In this document: positions 21,605 to 31,595 of the stretch, in pieces | How positions within the stretch are numbered: position 1 is the stretch's first letter | Layout: each line of letters begins with the position of its first letter | Assembly (NCBI GenBank): GCA_001642005.1 | Contig: LWCA01000184.1 | Coordinates: 1-44,267 of the forward strand | Source: Intoshia linei | Lineage: Eukaryota > Orthonectida > Rhopaluridae | Direction of reading: 5' to 3' | Length of the DNA stretch: 44,267 bases | The notes under the pieces: generated by a model | The model's database searches: none | What the model was told of the DNA's origin: nothing | What the model saw: only the letters and a program-made list of their open reading frames with translations | Position numbers and translations under genes: made by a program

Positions 21605-24600
21605 ATGCACAAAATTAACTTTCTACTCGGATCTACAGATGACTTAAATACTCGCAGTGATGATGATGGAATAGATAGACTTCATAGATCTGTGACGGTC
21701 ACAATGTTGGTTAGTACAATTTCCATTTAATGTTAATTTATATTACTATTGTATAATTCATATACTAAGAATTTTATATAGGTCGTTTTTGCTTTTATAG
21801 TAACTACAGGTCAATATGTTGGTCAGCCAATTTCTTGGTAAATTTATTATTACAGTAATTAATACATTTTTGGATAGTTGGGTTCCAGCGCATTTCACTG
21901 GAAACCATGAAGATTATGCAAATGCGTATTGCTGGGTTAAAAATACATATTACTTGCCTTTTGATAAAAATATTCCAAAAATTCATCAACAACATATTCG
22001 TCACATGATACCTTATTATCAAGTAATATTTATATACTTGTGATTGTCATTTACATTATATGCATTAATAGTGGGTGCCAATAATTTTGTTGTTGCAGGC
22101 TGGGCTGTTTTTTTTTCCGTGTCTATTTTGGAGATCTTTGAATAATCGATCTGGAATCAATATAGATATTTTGATTACATCAACTATTCCTGTTCCAAAT
22201 AAATTGGATGAATTCAATTATGTCAAATATATATGCAATCAGTTGGATCGGTAATTTTATTAATAATCTAAAGCAGAGTTCCTGAATCTTTTGACTATTG
22301 CGGATCGGTAAATATAAGTTATATGTATATATTTTTTTCAGAGCAGTGATGGGATGAACAGTGTTTAGTTGATTTAATAGAACACTGCAATTTAACAAAA
22401 TTGAATGTATTGTATAAAAAAATCAAAGTTGTTGTCGTTAGTTTAAGGGTACGGGGGAGTCGGCCGTATGAATTGTAAAAATGAAACATTTTTAATTTGA
22501 TTTTGATGAGTAAATTTGAATATTCCAATTAATGATATCCTTTACTTTTATAAAATTGAATGTGTGTTGTTTCTGTCAGTGTTACATTTTAATTGATAAA
22601 TGAAACCTTATAATTTACAAAAGCCCAATTTCTCACAGTTTTTCGAGAGTCAAGTTTTTTTGCAAATTTAATTTTCAAAAATTGATTCATTCAAGGTTAA
22701 AAACCCAAATTACCCTTTTTCTAAAAAAATATAAAGTCCTCGTATTAAAAAATGTACAGCTAATAGTTATTTACAGTTTCCGAAGATTTCAAACTCACAA
22801 AGTGCACCTTAACAGTCAAAAAATCACTTTATTATTCATTTTTTATTTGGTTTATATTTTATTAAAAAAATTCAATAACTAAATCCTTGAACCTAAAAAA
22901 TTTTGATACAGTTTATTCTAGTTGAACTGTAGAAAAAGTTGAACACCAGATGTCTACCTATTGCCAGTTAAAAATAACTTTTAATACAACTACTTTTAAA
23001 ATATTTGACAAAAGTGTAAATATTGATACTAAAATTTCAAAAAAAATAGGATTACCGTATTTATAGCGGTGAACATTCATTTGAGCGATACATCTTAGAC
23101 TGTTAGAGCGACATAATCATAGATTTTGCTAATTATTAATATTGATCTTTTGACCAAATTTTTGAGGAATTTGTTTAAATAGTTTGAAGATTATTTTTGG
23201 ACAAAAATTTTGTAGGATTTTTCGGGGTCTTCAAAATATTTAAAAATTAGGTGAAAAAAATATTTCCTTAAAAAGCCTACAAAATTTTTCTAGCAAAAGT
23301 ATTTTCAAAATATTAAACATTGGGTCAAAAAAAACTTCCTTAAAAACATTACCAAAATATAGATCCATAGTTATCTTTAAAAAGTAGGTCAAAGAGTTTT
23401 CTAAACAGAAATCCACAAAAATTTCGTACTAAAACCAACAATATGATAGATGAGTAAGTTGGATGTTATGTTGCTTTAAATATGAATATTTTAATATGAA
23501 TCGTACCAGAATATATCACTCAAATGAATGTTGCTCTAGAGCAGTGGTTCCCGATTTAAATAGTGTACGATATAGATAAGTAGGATTTTCCCCCATTTCA
23601 AAATATTTATTTTTTTTGATCCCAAAGGAAACATTAAATATAAAACATTTATGTAAAAATTAAAATTTTTTCTCATAGGATTTGGTGAAATCGTTTTTAA
23701 AAAAAATATTGGAAAAAAAAATTTTTTCTTAACCCTTTCACTGTCTGAATTTATGTTTTAATTTAAACTTGTATAATTTTTAAATTACATATGTGAAAAT
23801 GTATGAAAATAAATGAATAAAGTTTTTCAAAAGTATGCTTTGTTTAGTATAGAATACACAGACATTGAAAGGGTTAAGGGTTAGTAAAATTGGATTTTTT
23901 ATATTGTGGTTGGATTAAATTGATTTTTCAAAAAAAATATCGGTAAAAGTCGATTTTCTCTGGGTGTTGAAATGCTAATTTTTATTAACACTTATGGACT
24001 GTAAATTTCTTTAATGGTGGAATAATAGTGGGGTTTTAGAAATAATAATGTAGCTGTCGTATAGGTTTTGGGATACATTTCAAACATCTGGTAATTCTGT
24101 AATATAAAAATTCTCCTATACAAATAAAGAAAAGTTTATAAAATTTTTTTTATATTTTATTTGAATCTCACAGTTCCCTGACATAGTTTTTGACCCTTAA
24201 GAGGGTTCATAATTGGTCGAGGGACCCCAATCTGGAACCACTGCTCTAGAGACTGGACGTCATTTATGGTTCATTTAATGACATTTACATACATAGGTAA
24301 GGACAGTGCATAAAACCACATGTATACAATTTAGATATATTCGAAATCTTGCAATAGACAAGAACAAGAAGAAAACGATAAGTTTAAAGCACATTCTGAA
24401 CCCATTTTCATATTTCATTGGAATGAGTAAAGGAAACTATCTTTTATCTTTGTACATAACGACTAAAGTTTTATACCTACTAAACGCGATAATGCAGATC
24501 GTAATACTGGATAAATTTTTAGGGTATAGTTTTATAAGTTACGGAGTGGACGTATTATGGTCCATGTACGTGGGAAGTGAATGGACTGGATCAAAACGCT

Positions 24601-25064
24601 TCCCACGCGTGACAATGTGTGATTTTTTGATACGACGAGTGGGAAACATTCAAAGATATACAGTTCAATGCGCGTTACCGATAAATTTATTCAACGAAAA
24701 AATTTATCTCGTTATTTGGTTTTGGTTTCTTTTTCTAGTTTTATTAACCTCAGTAAATTTGATTTCATGGTTATGTAGCTCTTTTATAAGAAGTGATTAC
24801 AAATTTATTGAAAAGATTTTTCTCAGAAAAATGGCATTCAGTCAACAAGAATACATAAATGAAAATTCTTTAAAGATTTTCGTTCAAGATTATTTGAAAC
24901 CAGATATTATATTTTTATTGAGGCTATTTTCAAAAAATACCAGTTATTTCACAATGGTGCGAGTCGTCAAAGAATTGTATCAAATGAGTTTGAAGAAACC
25001 TAAACCGGTTTCATCTGGATCACAATCCAAGTCTACCAATTCTGAAACGCTTGATTTAATTTAA
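21605..25064 (+). CDS. innexin, five exons (tandem copy 1)
   Basis: Gap-junction channel subunit of about 404 residues. Exons 21605-21709, 21782-21837, 21878-22022, 22072-22250 and 24335-25064 are phase-consistent; intron 2 is 40 bp and intron 4 is 2,084 bp and holds transposons. It has four membrane segments: ~30-47, 103-122 (WVPIILLLQAGLFFFPCLFW), ~198-220 and ~286-309. Extracellular loop 1 has C54 and C72 (PISCWVPAHF, NAYCWVKN), loop 2 has C257 and C274 (TMCDFL, YTVQCAL). The family signature YYQW spans residues 100-103. The cytoplasmic tail is short and Ser/Lys-rich. The start ATG gives the same 35-codon first exon as its neighbour. The next innexin begins about 640 bp downstream in the same orientation. 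Confidence 0.93.
22262..22300. other. possible hAT terminus in innexin-1 intron 4
   Basis: GCAGAGTTCCTGAATCTTTT followed by GACTATTGCGGATCGG resembles a hAT left end. No partner was found. Confidence 0.3.
22545..23000 (+). repeat. copy of interspersed repeat R1 in innexin-1 intron 4
   Basis: Contains TTGAATGTGTGTTGTTTCTG, CAAGGTTAAAAACCC and TTTGATACAGTTTATTCTAG, in the order seen in the 29040-30760 and 32640 copies. Confidence 0.55.
23065..23537. repeat. inverted-repeat element with internal degenerate tandem units
   Basis: GTGAACATTCATTTGAGCGA at 23070 pairs with ATCACTCAAATGAATGTTGC at 23515. Between them, units with CAAAATTTTT and AAAATATT...CCTTAAAAA recur two to three times (23215-23425). 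The right arm abuts hAT copy A. Confidence 0.5.
23542..24243. mobile_element. hAT MITE copy A with perfect 8-bp duplication
   Basis: Ends CAGTGGTTCCCGATTTAAAT and, read from the right, CAGTGGTTCCAGATTGGGG. The flanking octamers are identical: CTCTAGAG at 23534-23541 and 24244-24251, matching the NTCTAGAN hAT preference. It sits in innexin-1 intron 4 and is interrupted by a 141-bp TTAA element. Confidence 0.9.
23733..23873. mobile_element. short piggyBac-like MITE nested in hAT copy A
   Basis: Ends CCCTTTCACTGTCTG and CAGACATTGAAAGGG (14 of 15 paired), flanked by TTAA at 23729-23732 and 23874-23877. 141 bp, non-coding. Confidence 0.8.
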
Positions 25065-25225
25065 TTAAATTGTAATACATTATTTATCAAAAGTGTTTGT
25101 TTTAGATTTATTAGACTTTGATGAGACTATAACATCCTGATTCGTAATTTATGATAAATTAAAAAAATGAAAAAAACGAGTCATTACTTTTCTAGTTCTA
25201 AATATGAACAAAATTGAAGAAAACG

Positions 25226-25501
25226 TTAAAAATTTCTGAAAATATCAATCATTTGACTAGACGCAAATGTGTAATCTGATAATGCACTAAGTGCAGTCAT
25301 GTAATCAACCTCAAACGACGCATTTTGGTGACATTCATACACGTAACTAGTTGGATACAGATTAGAGACCTCGTAAAATTGCATTGTACAGAAACGGATA
25401 GCATATTGTGCATAAAGCGACTTAGAAATCTGTATTTTTGGTTGCCTGCGCATCGATAACAATGCCGTCTTATCAAATTGCTCACATTTTATGAGCGTTA
25501 T
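25226..25501 (-). CDS. unidentified open reading frame between the innexins
   Basis: On the minus strand an open frame of at least 78 codons from ATG 25462 can be extended upstream to about 25515 before a stop. It is more balanced in base composition than its surroundings and reads like protein (QISKSLYAQYAIRFCTMQFY, SYVYECHQNASFEVDYMTAL). No signal peptide, repeat or known motif is recognised. It could be the last exon of a minus-strand gene or a decayed fragment. Only the composition supports it. Confidence 0.3.
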   Translation of the reverse strand: MTLIKCEQFDKTALLSMRRQPKIQISKSLYAQYAIRFCTMQFYEVSNLYPTSYVYECHQNASFEVDYMTALSALSDYTFASSQMIDIFRNF

Positions 25502-25706
25502 TTGGGAGTTATCATTTCACAATAAACCAGACTATTTGGATTAATATCTTATTAGTACTCTTTTTAAATAGTAAATCCGTGTTTATTGGTTTTACATTGT
25601 TTTAGTACTGACTAAATTCGTTTCAATTAACATACATCGGTATTCAATCAGTTCGTCATTGTTTAGATATTTGTAATTTAGATTTTAATAGACTTTGAAA
25701 AATTAC

Positions 25707-27045
25707 ATGGATAAATTAATGGGAATGTTGGGCGGTTCGCCCAACATTAAACCTCGATACGATGATGATGTAGTTGACCGATTACATCGGAATTTTACAG
25801 TTTGCTTGCTGGTATTTTTTAATCTGAAATTTTGCAAAATAAATATTTTAACTATTCAAATATTAGGTCGTATTTGCAGTCGTTGTGAGTTCTAAACAAT
25901 ATGTTGGAGACCCTATAAATTGGTAATATTAAAAGTTTTGATTTTGATATATTTTTAATTCATTTATACTTTTTAGCTGGGTGCCAGCTCATTTCACCGG
26001 TAATCATGAAGATTATACAAATACCTATTGTTGGGTCAAAAACACATACTATCTTCCGTTTGATGAAAACATACCAAAGGACTACGAACATGAATTGCGG
26101 CGAATGATCCCTTATTACCAGTGGGTTCCCATTATCTTATTACTCCAAGCCCTCATGTTTTATATACCTTGCCTATTTTGGCGAACTTTAAATTCAAGAT
26201 CTGGAATAAACGTAGACTCTATCGTTACTGCTGGTGTCACATATTTGAAAATTGATATCAAAGCAATCGAAGAAAAGTCATTAGATTTTGTCACAAACCA
26301 ACTCGACAGATATCTTAGAGAAATACCCAATCAACCACGATCTAATTTCACTATTAGTTTAAAATCATTAACGCGTATATTTGATAGTTGTTTTGGAAAA
26401 CGACATGGAAATTACCTTATAACCATCTATTTGATGACAAAATTGCTTTATTTGGGTAATTTAATTGTTCAACTTTTTTTACTGGAAAGATTTCTTGGTT
26501 CCGATTTTTTGAGTTATGGTATTGATGTTTTGTGGAGCATGTATGAAAGTACCGAATGGACAGGATCCGCTAGATTTCCACGTGTAACCATGTGCGATTT
26601 TCTGATTAGACGTGTCGGAAACATTCAACGGTACACTGTTCAGTGTGCCCTAACAATTAATCTTTTTAATGAACGAATATACTTATTTATTTGGTATTGG
26701 TTTGTCCTCCTTATTCTTATTACAATTATTAATTTATTTATGTGGTTTGTTAGAGTCACTTTTAAGCGTGATCAGATGAGCTATATTAAAAAACATTTAA
26801 AATACAAATTTGCCACAAAAAATAAAAATAGCGATATAGACGATTCCACTGAAAAGTGTTTCAATACTGAAATTGATGACGAAAAACTTAAAAATTTTAC
26901 TCATTATTATCTTGGATATGATGGAATATTTGTCTTAAAGTTGGTTGGTGAAAATACAAACACTTTTACAGTGACGGAGATTGTTAGTATACTCTATGAA
27001 AAGTTTGATAAAGAACCTCATACTAAAAGACCTGATAAAGAATAA
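25707..27045 (+). CDS. innexin, three exons (tandem copy 2)
   Basis: Gap-junction subunit of about 409 residues. Exons 25707-25811, 25867-25922 and 25977-27045. The first two exons have exactly the lengths and phases of innexin copy 1 (105 and 56 nt), but everything after the CW junction is a single exon, so the YYQ/W and LDR/Y introns of copy 1 are absent. Loop cysteines are C54, C72, C260 and C277. YYQW is at 100-103, with membrane segments ~30-47, 103-122 (WVPIILLLQALMFYIPCLFW), ~200-223 and ~288-311. ATG 25707 was chosen because the upstream in-frame TTG at 25695 is not a eukaryotic start and the ATG gives MDKLMGMLGG, a normal innexin N-terminus. Confidence 0.95.
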
Positions 27046-27499
27046 TTATTCCATTTTATTCAATTTCAATTATAAATAGTAAACCATTTTATTTTTCTGT
27101 TTGTTATTTCATCATGTCAATATATGCCTCTTTTGACAGGGTCAACGAAAAGTTATATTTTTGTTTTTTGGAGTTTGTTCATTGTATGTTATTGTATTTA
27201 ATCATGAAAAAGTATGTCAATGTTGATATTTCTGTCTATCTTACATAGTTTTGTTTTTTATAGTCTGGTTTACAGTAATTCACATTACTTTACTTTGTTT
27301 TTATTCATTTGCAGTTTTCCTAGCAAAATGTTATATGACTAGAGATTTTCAGTCAACATCCAACAGATATGAAATACTGTGTTAAAACTAGTTGACTTCT
27401 GTACTACGTACAAACAGCATCTAGCATGAAAGCGGAAAAAATCATAAAAAAAATGTTGAAAATTATTTGAGTTCGGTAGCTAGAAATGGTAGATTAAAT
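27046..27499. other. intergenic; one arm of a dispersed inverted repeat
   Basis: 27386-27424 (AGTTGACTTCTGTACTACGT ... ACAAACAGCATCTAG) is the inverse of 31903-31943. No gene is seen; a minimal upstream coding frame of the next gene is open from about 27425. Confidence 0.5.
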
Positions 27500-27811
27500 A
27501 TGGCTGCTAAAGCGGAAAAAGATAAATGCTTGTCAAGTATTGAACAAGCCGCCAGAGCAGCCATTAAACGAGATGTTGAAGCTAACCCAGGCGCTATGCG
27601 AAGATACGATTATAAATTAGTAGATGATAACACCTTTTTATAAAAAAAAGACCAAAAATATTTGATTATGTGAAACCGTCAGGAGTTCCCATTATATGAA
27701 GACGCGATAACACCTGGCAAGACTTTTGACGAATTGAATAAATCAATCCTAGAAAAATTAAAAACCCGAGCAATTGTAGCACATTTTTATTATACCAAAA
27801 AAATAAATTAA
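27500..27811 (+). CDS. small two-exon protein of unknown function
   Basis: Exons 27500-27619 and 27683-27811 around a 63-bp GT...AG intron give 82 residues. Exon 1 is Ala/Lys-rich and probably helical (AAKAEKDKCLSSIEQAARAA, ANPGAMRRYDYKL); exon 2 reads FPLYEDAITPGKTFDELNKS and AIVAHFYYTKKIN. Codon composition is clearly higher in G+C than the flanks, arguing for real coding sequence. The frame stays open upstream to ~27425 (NYLSSVARNGRLN), so the true start may lie in an upstream exon. I do not recognise the family. The donor GTAGATG is weak, so the splice is an inference from frame continuity. Confidence 0.5.
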
Positions 27812-28976
27812 CGTTGAAAAAACATGAAAAAGAAACATTCCATTAATAAATTAAAATGACATTTCGCTTGTATGATTACCGTATCTGTATATATGATAAA
27901 TATTAAATCGTACTTATCAATATAAATATTTAACGAAAAAAACTTTAAATATACAAATATTTATTGTTTACAAATAGTGTTTTGACTATCATTCATGTAT
28001 AGGTATTGTTCCGAAAAAAGGCCAGTTTGACGATTTGTTTTTAACAGTTTTTTTATTTTGAGTTTCTAAAATATCGTAATTATAAAGTACTAGTCTGATT
28101 AATTAAAAATTAATCAAATAACATTATTAATTATAATTAATCTATAAAAACTTAAGAATTTACAAAGTAAATATTGTGTATAAAACCACAATTTTGAGAA
28201 AATTTATGTAAAGTAAAAATTTACATAGCTCCCAAACTTTTTCCATTATGGCCCACTGCCAAAGGGTGTCCAGTTTTTTTATTATAAAAACTTATTTTTT
28301 TATTTTGAGAATTAATTTTACAATTTTTATTAAATATTTGTTTGTAATATCTCAAAAGTATTTTTAGGTCATGATTAAATTGCATAAATAATTAAATACA
28401 TTAGATTCGTAAAAATTATCATGGGTATGCAGTGTTTATGCAGTATGTGGTATTAAATTTAAACCTTAATTTCACACACAGAAGTCGTTAACTTCACAAT
28501 TAAATATTTTTAAATAAAATTTTATTGAAAAACATGATACACAAGAAACAACGTTAACATTTAGTATAAAAATGGTTAAATTTTCCGAGATTTTTTCCAA
28601 TAGTTGTTAATATTTCTATACTACGTTAAAGTTTATACTATAAACATCTACGACATACCAATATTTAAAATCGAAAAGTTATGAGACAGTAAAAAAATTA
28701 TTCAGCACTGCATTTCCAGCTGATCTAGAATTTACATGTCTAAATTACTAGTAAATAGATTTCTTGTTACGAATATGATGCAATAATTAATTAACTTTTA
28801 AAACGGACTGTATACTTTATTTGATTATTGAGTAGTTTACGTTTAGTTAATTTATTTATTATTTATATTATAAGATTTGTCACATTCAAAGGAAAAATAA
28901 AAATGTATAGTTTAAAATTGGACATAAAATATCTATACTCAACTTGAGTAAGATTAGAATCTTGGATCAAAGAATA
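27812..28976. other. intergenic; hAT end fragment at 28229-28262
   Basis: 28229-28262 (CTCCCAAACTTTTTCCATTA, TGGCCCACTG) matches the right end of the hAT MITE at 4542-5313 in reverse orientation. Nothing else is recognised in this A+T-rich stretch. Confidence 0.45.
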
Positions 28977-29039
28977 GAGCGGAACCTCTTTAAACGAAAG
29001 CGGTAATTTTGTATTTGCAATTATATAGGCAATTTGTGC

Positions 29040-29510
29040 ACATCCTTACTTATATAATATGCTACTCAATATTTGTTTGTGTGTGTGTTACCGTTTATTT
29101 CAATAACTACCAGTCTTAAAATTTTATAAAGTTCATACTTCAATTACAGTTTTTTCCGAGATGTTAGAAAAATAAATTTGAACCTCCCAAACTTACCACA
29201 TTTTAGTAGTCAAAAAGCCCAATTGTCCTTTTTTGAAAATTTAACGAGTTGGAGAATTTAAAAAAATATATACTCTGATACGGATTTTAAAATCATAAAC
29301 ATTATCATAAATTTAAAATAAATATATCTTCAGGGCCAAAATTCCAAATTATCATTTTTTTGATGAAAACAACTCTAGAATATAAAAAAATTTACAGGTG
29401 GTACAGTTGCATCCTGTTAACCTAAACAAAAAATTTCAATCTAAATAATTGACGACTTCACGGTCAAAAAAGCATTTTAGTATTCATATATNAATGAACA
29501 AACATAATCT
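29040..29510 (+). repeat. copy of interspersed repeat R1 (Helitron-like)
   Basis: Begins near ACTTATATAATATGCTACTC, then TTTGTGTGTGTGTTACCGTT and TTACAGTTTTTTCCGAG, and ends in GACTTCACGGTCAAAAAAGC. The copy is broken by an N at 29492. Confidence 0.65.
29492..29492. other. single-N assembly join
   Basis: The N interrupts the R1 string TATTCATATAT, which continues differently in the copy at 30140. Confidence 0.9.
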
Positions 29511-30089
29511 AGACTTAAACATTGTGGTTTTTGACTTCTTTCAATTATGAAATCTGTATTTTCAATTATACACACATTTTTTTCTGTATTATTATTGAAT
29601 ATTATAAGATGGATAAATGCAGTATGATATTCAAAATTTTTGATAAATCAATGTGAAATATTGTCTACAGAGAATATAAATGTTTTGAATTTATTTTTTT
29701 TGTGGAGTTAATTTCAATTAACAATGTCAGGGACATGCATAGCGAGTCACCTTTCTTATATACATGAATACTATGTATATCTTCATAGGCAATATTTAAA
29801 TAACGTAAAATAGTTGGACCTATGTTTATTGCGCTCACTGTAATTGAAAGAGTATTTAGTTCGGTTGTAAATTTTCCTTATCATAAGCATTATTTGCCCT
29901 CTACTACCCACCTTCCATTAGACGAGTGGTTCCAAAGTAGTCGATATGGCCCCTAGGTGGGGTGAGAATGTCTAAGGGCGATTGAAAAAAAGTGAACGAT
30001 AACTGAAAATTATTAAAATTATTTTATTTTACATATAATTTTCTATAGTTTAATTATACTGTAAATTGTAAATTAAATAATTAAATTAA

Positions 30090-30494
30090 AAAATTTCAAT
30101 CTGAATAAGTGACTTCACGGTCAAAAAAGCTTTTTTGTATTCATATATTTATTTCTCGAAATATTTTATTAACAAATATAATAAAGAAATATATATGTAT
30201 TATATATATATCAATTACAGTTTTTTCCAGGACGTATAATAAGATAAATTTCAACCTCCCAATTTTACATCTTACAGGTCAAACCCTGTTGTCTCTCTTT
30301 TTGAAGAGCAAACGAGTTGGAGAATTTAAAAAAATATACCCTTTTTAAAAATCAAACGCGTTGGAGAATTTAAAAAAAAGATTATTCTGATAGAGCTTAT
30401 TTCATTTAATATAAATACAAAATTTCAACCCCAGATATCTACGCATTCCCGGTGAAAAATAATTTTTAATATATTATAAACCAATATTTTTCAA
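30090..30494 (+). repeat. R1 copy, 5' and middle modules
   Basis: Contains GACTTCACGGTCAAAAAAGC, TTACAGTTTTTTCCAGGACG and ACGCATTCCCGGTG, and stops at the N at 30495. Confidence 0.65.
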
Positions 30495-30495
30495 N
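30495..30495. other. single-N assembly join
   Basis: Directly before the N is CCAATATTTTTCAA. Directly after it the ATTCTGATA...CCCGGTG module starts again, so the N joins two overlapping repeat copies. Confidence 0.9.
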
Positions 30496-30770
30496 TTTAA
30501 AAAAAAAGATTATTCTGATAAAGTTTATTCCAGTTGATATAAATACAAAACTTCAACCCCAGAAATCTACGCATTCCCGGTGAAAAATAATTTTTAATAT
30601 ATTATAAACCAATATTTTTCAAATATTTTAATTAAAATCAAAAATTGAAAATTTAAATATTGATCCTACAATTTAAAAAAAAAATGTGGATTGTACGTCT
30701 ACACATTTCCAATAAAGACATATGGGTGAAAATCTATATAATTCATTTTTTCAGAATTTTTTTCATTGCT
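30496..30770 (+). repeat. R1 copy, 3' modules
   Basis: Repeats 30365-30494 almost exactly, then continues through TATTGATCCTACAATTT and CCAATAAAGACATATGGGTG. This tail matches 5990-6090. Confidence 0.7.
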
Positions 30771-30894
30771 ACGCAATTTTTAAATTTCAAATTTTCATTT
30801 TCAAAAAATTTTGTATAAACTTTACTTAAATTTTAACATTACAGCAACGTATTAATAAAATAAAATAAATAAAACAATAACTTATTGTTTGAAA

Positions 30895-31170
30895 ATGCCA
30901 AAAAGAAAAATAACATTCACCAGAAAAAAGACCAAAAGTATAAGATAAAACGTCTCAATGAGTCTCAATAAGATCATGATATCAGAAATAGGTTAGATAA
31001 CAATTTTTTTTTAATTAATCAAAGGTTTACCAACATTAAGTTATTCTCAACCCAATTTTTTGAGCGAAACGTCATATAGTGAAGCGCAGCGTGTTATGAA
31101 ATTTCGCCGTATGCGAAATTTTTTTTTGGAATCTCTCTTTTATTGTGGGGGTCTCTTTTTTAAAAAATAA
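30895..31170 (+). pseudogene. possible Helitron ORF relic
   Basis: ATG 30895 opens MPKRKITFTRKKTKS; after a one-base shift the sequence reads KRLNESQ, stop, DHDIRNRLDN. Arg/Lys-rich leaders with an NES(Q/P)E-type repeat are typical of Helitron Rep-helicase proteins. A further open stretch (TLSYSQPNFLSETSYSEAQ, RVMKFRRMRNFFLESL) follows at ~31038. A hairpin AAATTTCGC/GCGAAATTT lies at 31099-31121. Identification rests on memory of the family's N-terminal style, so it is tentative. Confidence 0.3.
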
Positions 31171-31494
31171 TAACAGTTTACACACAATTTTTATTGCAAA
31201 TTTCAAAATGAATACTTAAAATTTTTCATGACATATAGCAAATAGCACATTTCAAAATGACTTCATGATGAATACTTTAGAGAAAAAAACAAAATATGGG
31301 TGTCTCTAAGTAATGGAATAAAATTAACTGCTAACACTAAGAGTCTTTCATCATAGAGAAAAAAATTATAGAATATAAATAAAATATGTCTGATCTGATG
31401 ATTTTTATTGAAATAATTAAATTACCCTGTGAAATATCACTTAACCCTGAGCCCTAAGTTAAATTTGAAAAATCGAATTCTTAGAAGGAAAATA

Positions 31495-31495
31495 N
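31495..31495. other. single-N assembly join
   Basis: The N is followed at once by AAAATAATTTTTAATATATT, the R1 module found at 30463 and 30585. Confidence 0.9.
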
Positions 31496-31595
31496 AAAAT
31501 AATTTTTAATATATTATAAACCAATATTTTTCAAATATTTTGATTAAAATAAAAATTGAAAATGTAAATATTGATCTTACAATTAATAAAAATTC
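31496..31595 (+). repeat. third partial R1 copy
   Basis: Carries AATATATTATAAACCAATAT, TTTTTCAAATATTTTGATT and ATTGATCTTACAATT, nearly identical to 30585-30680. Confidence 0.65.
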
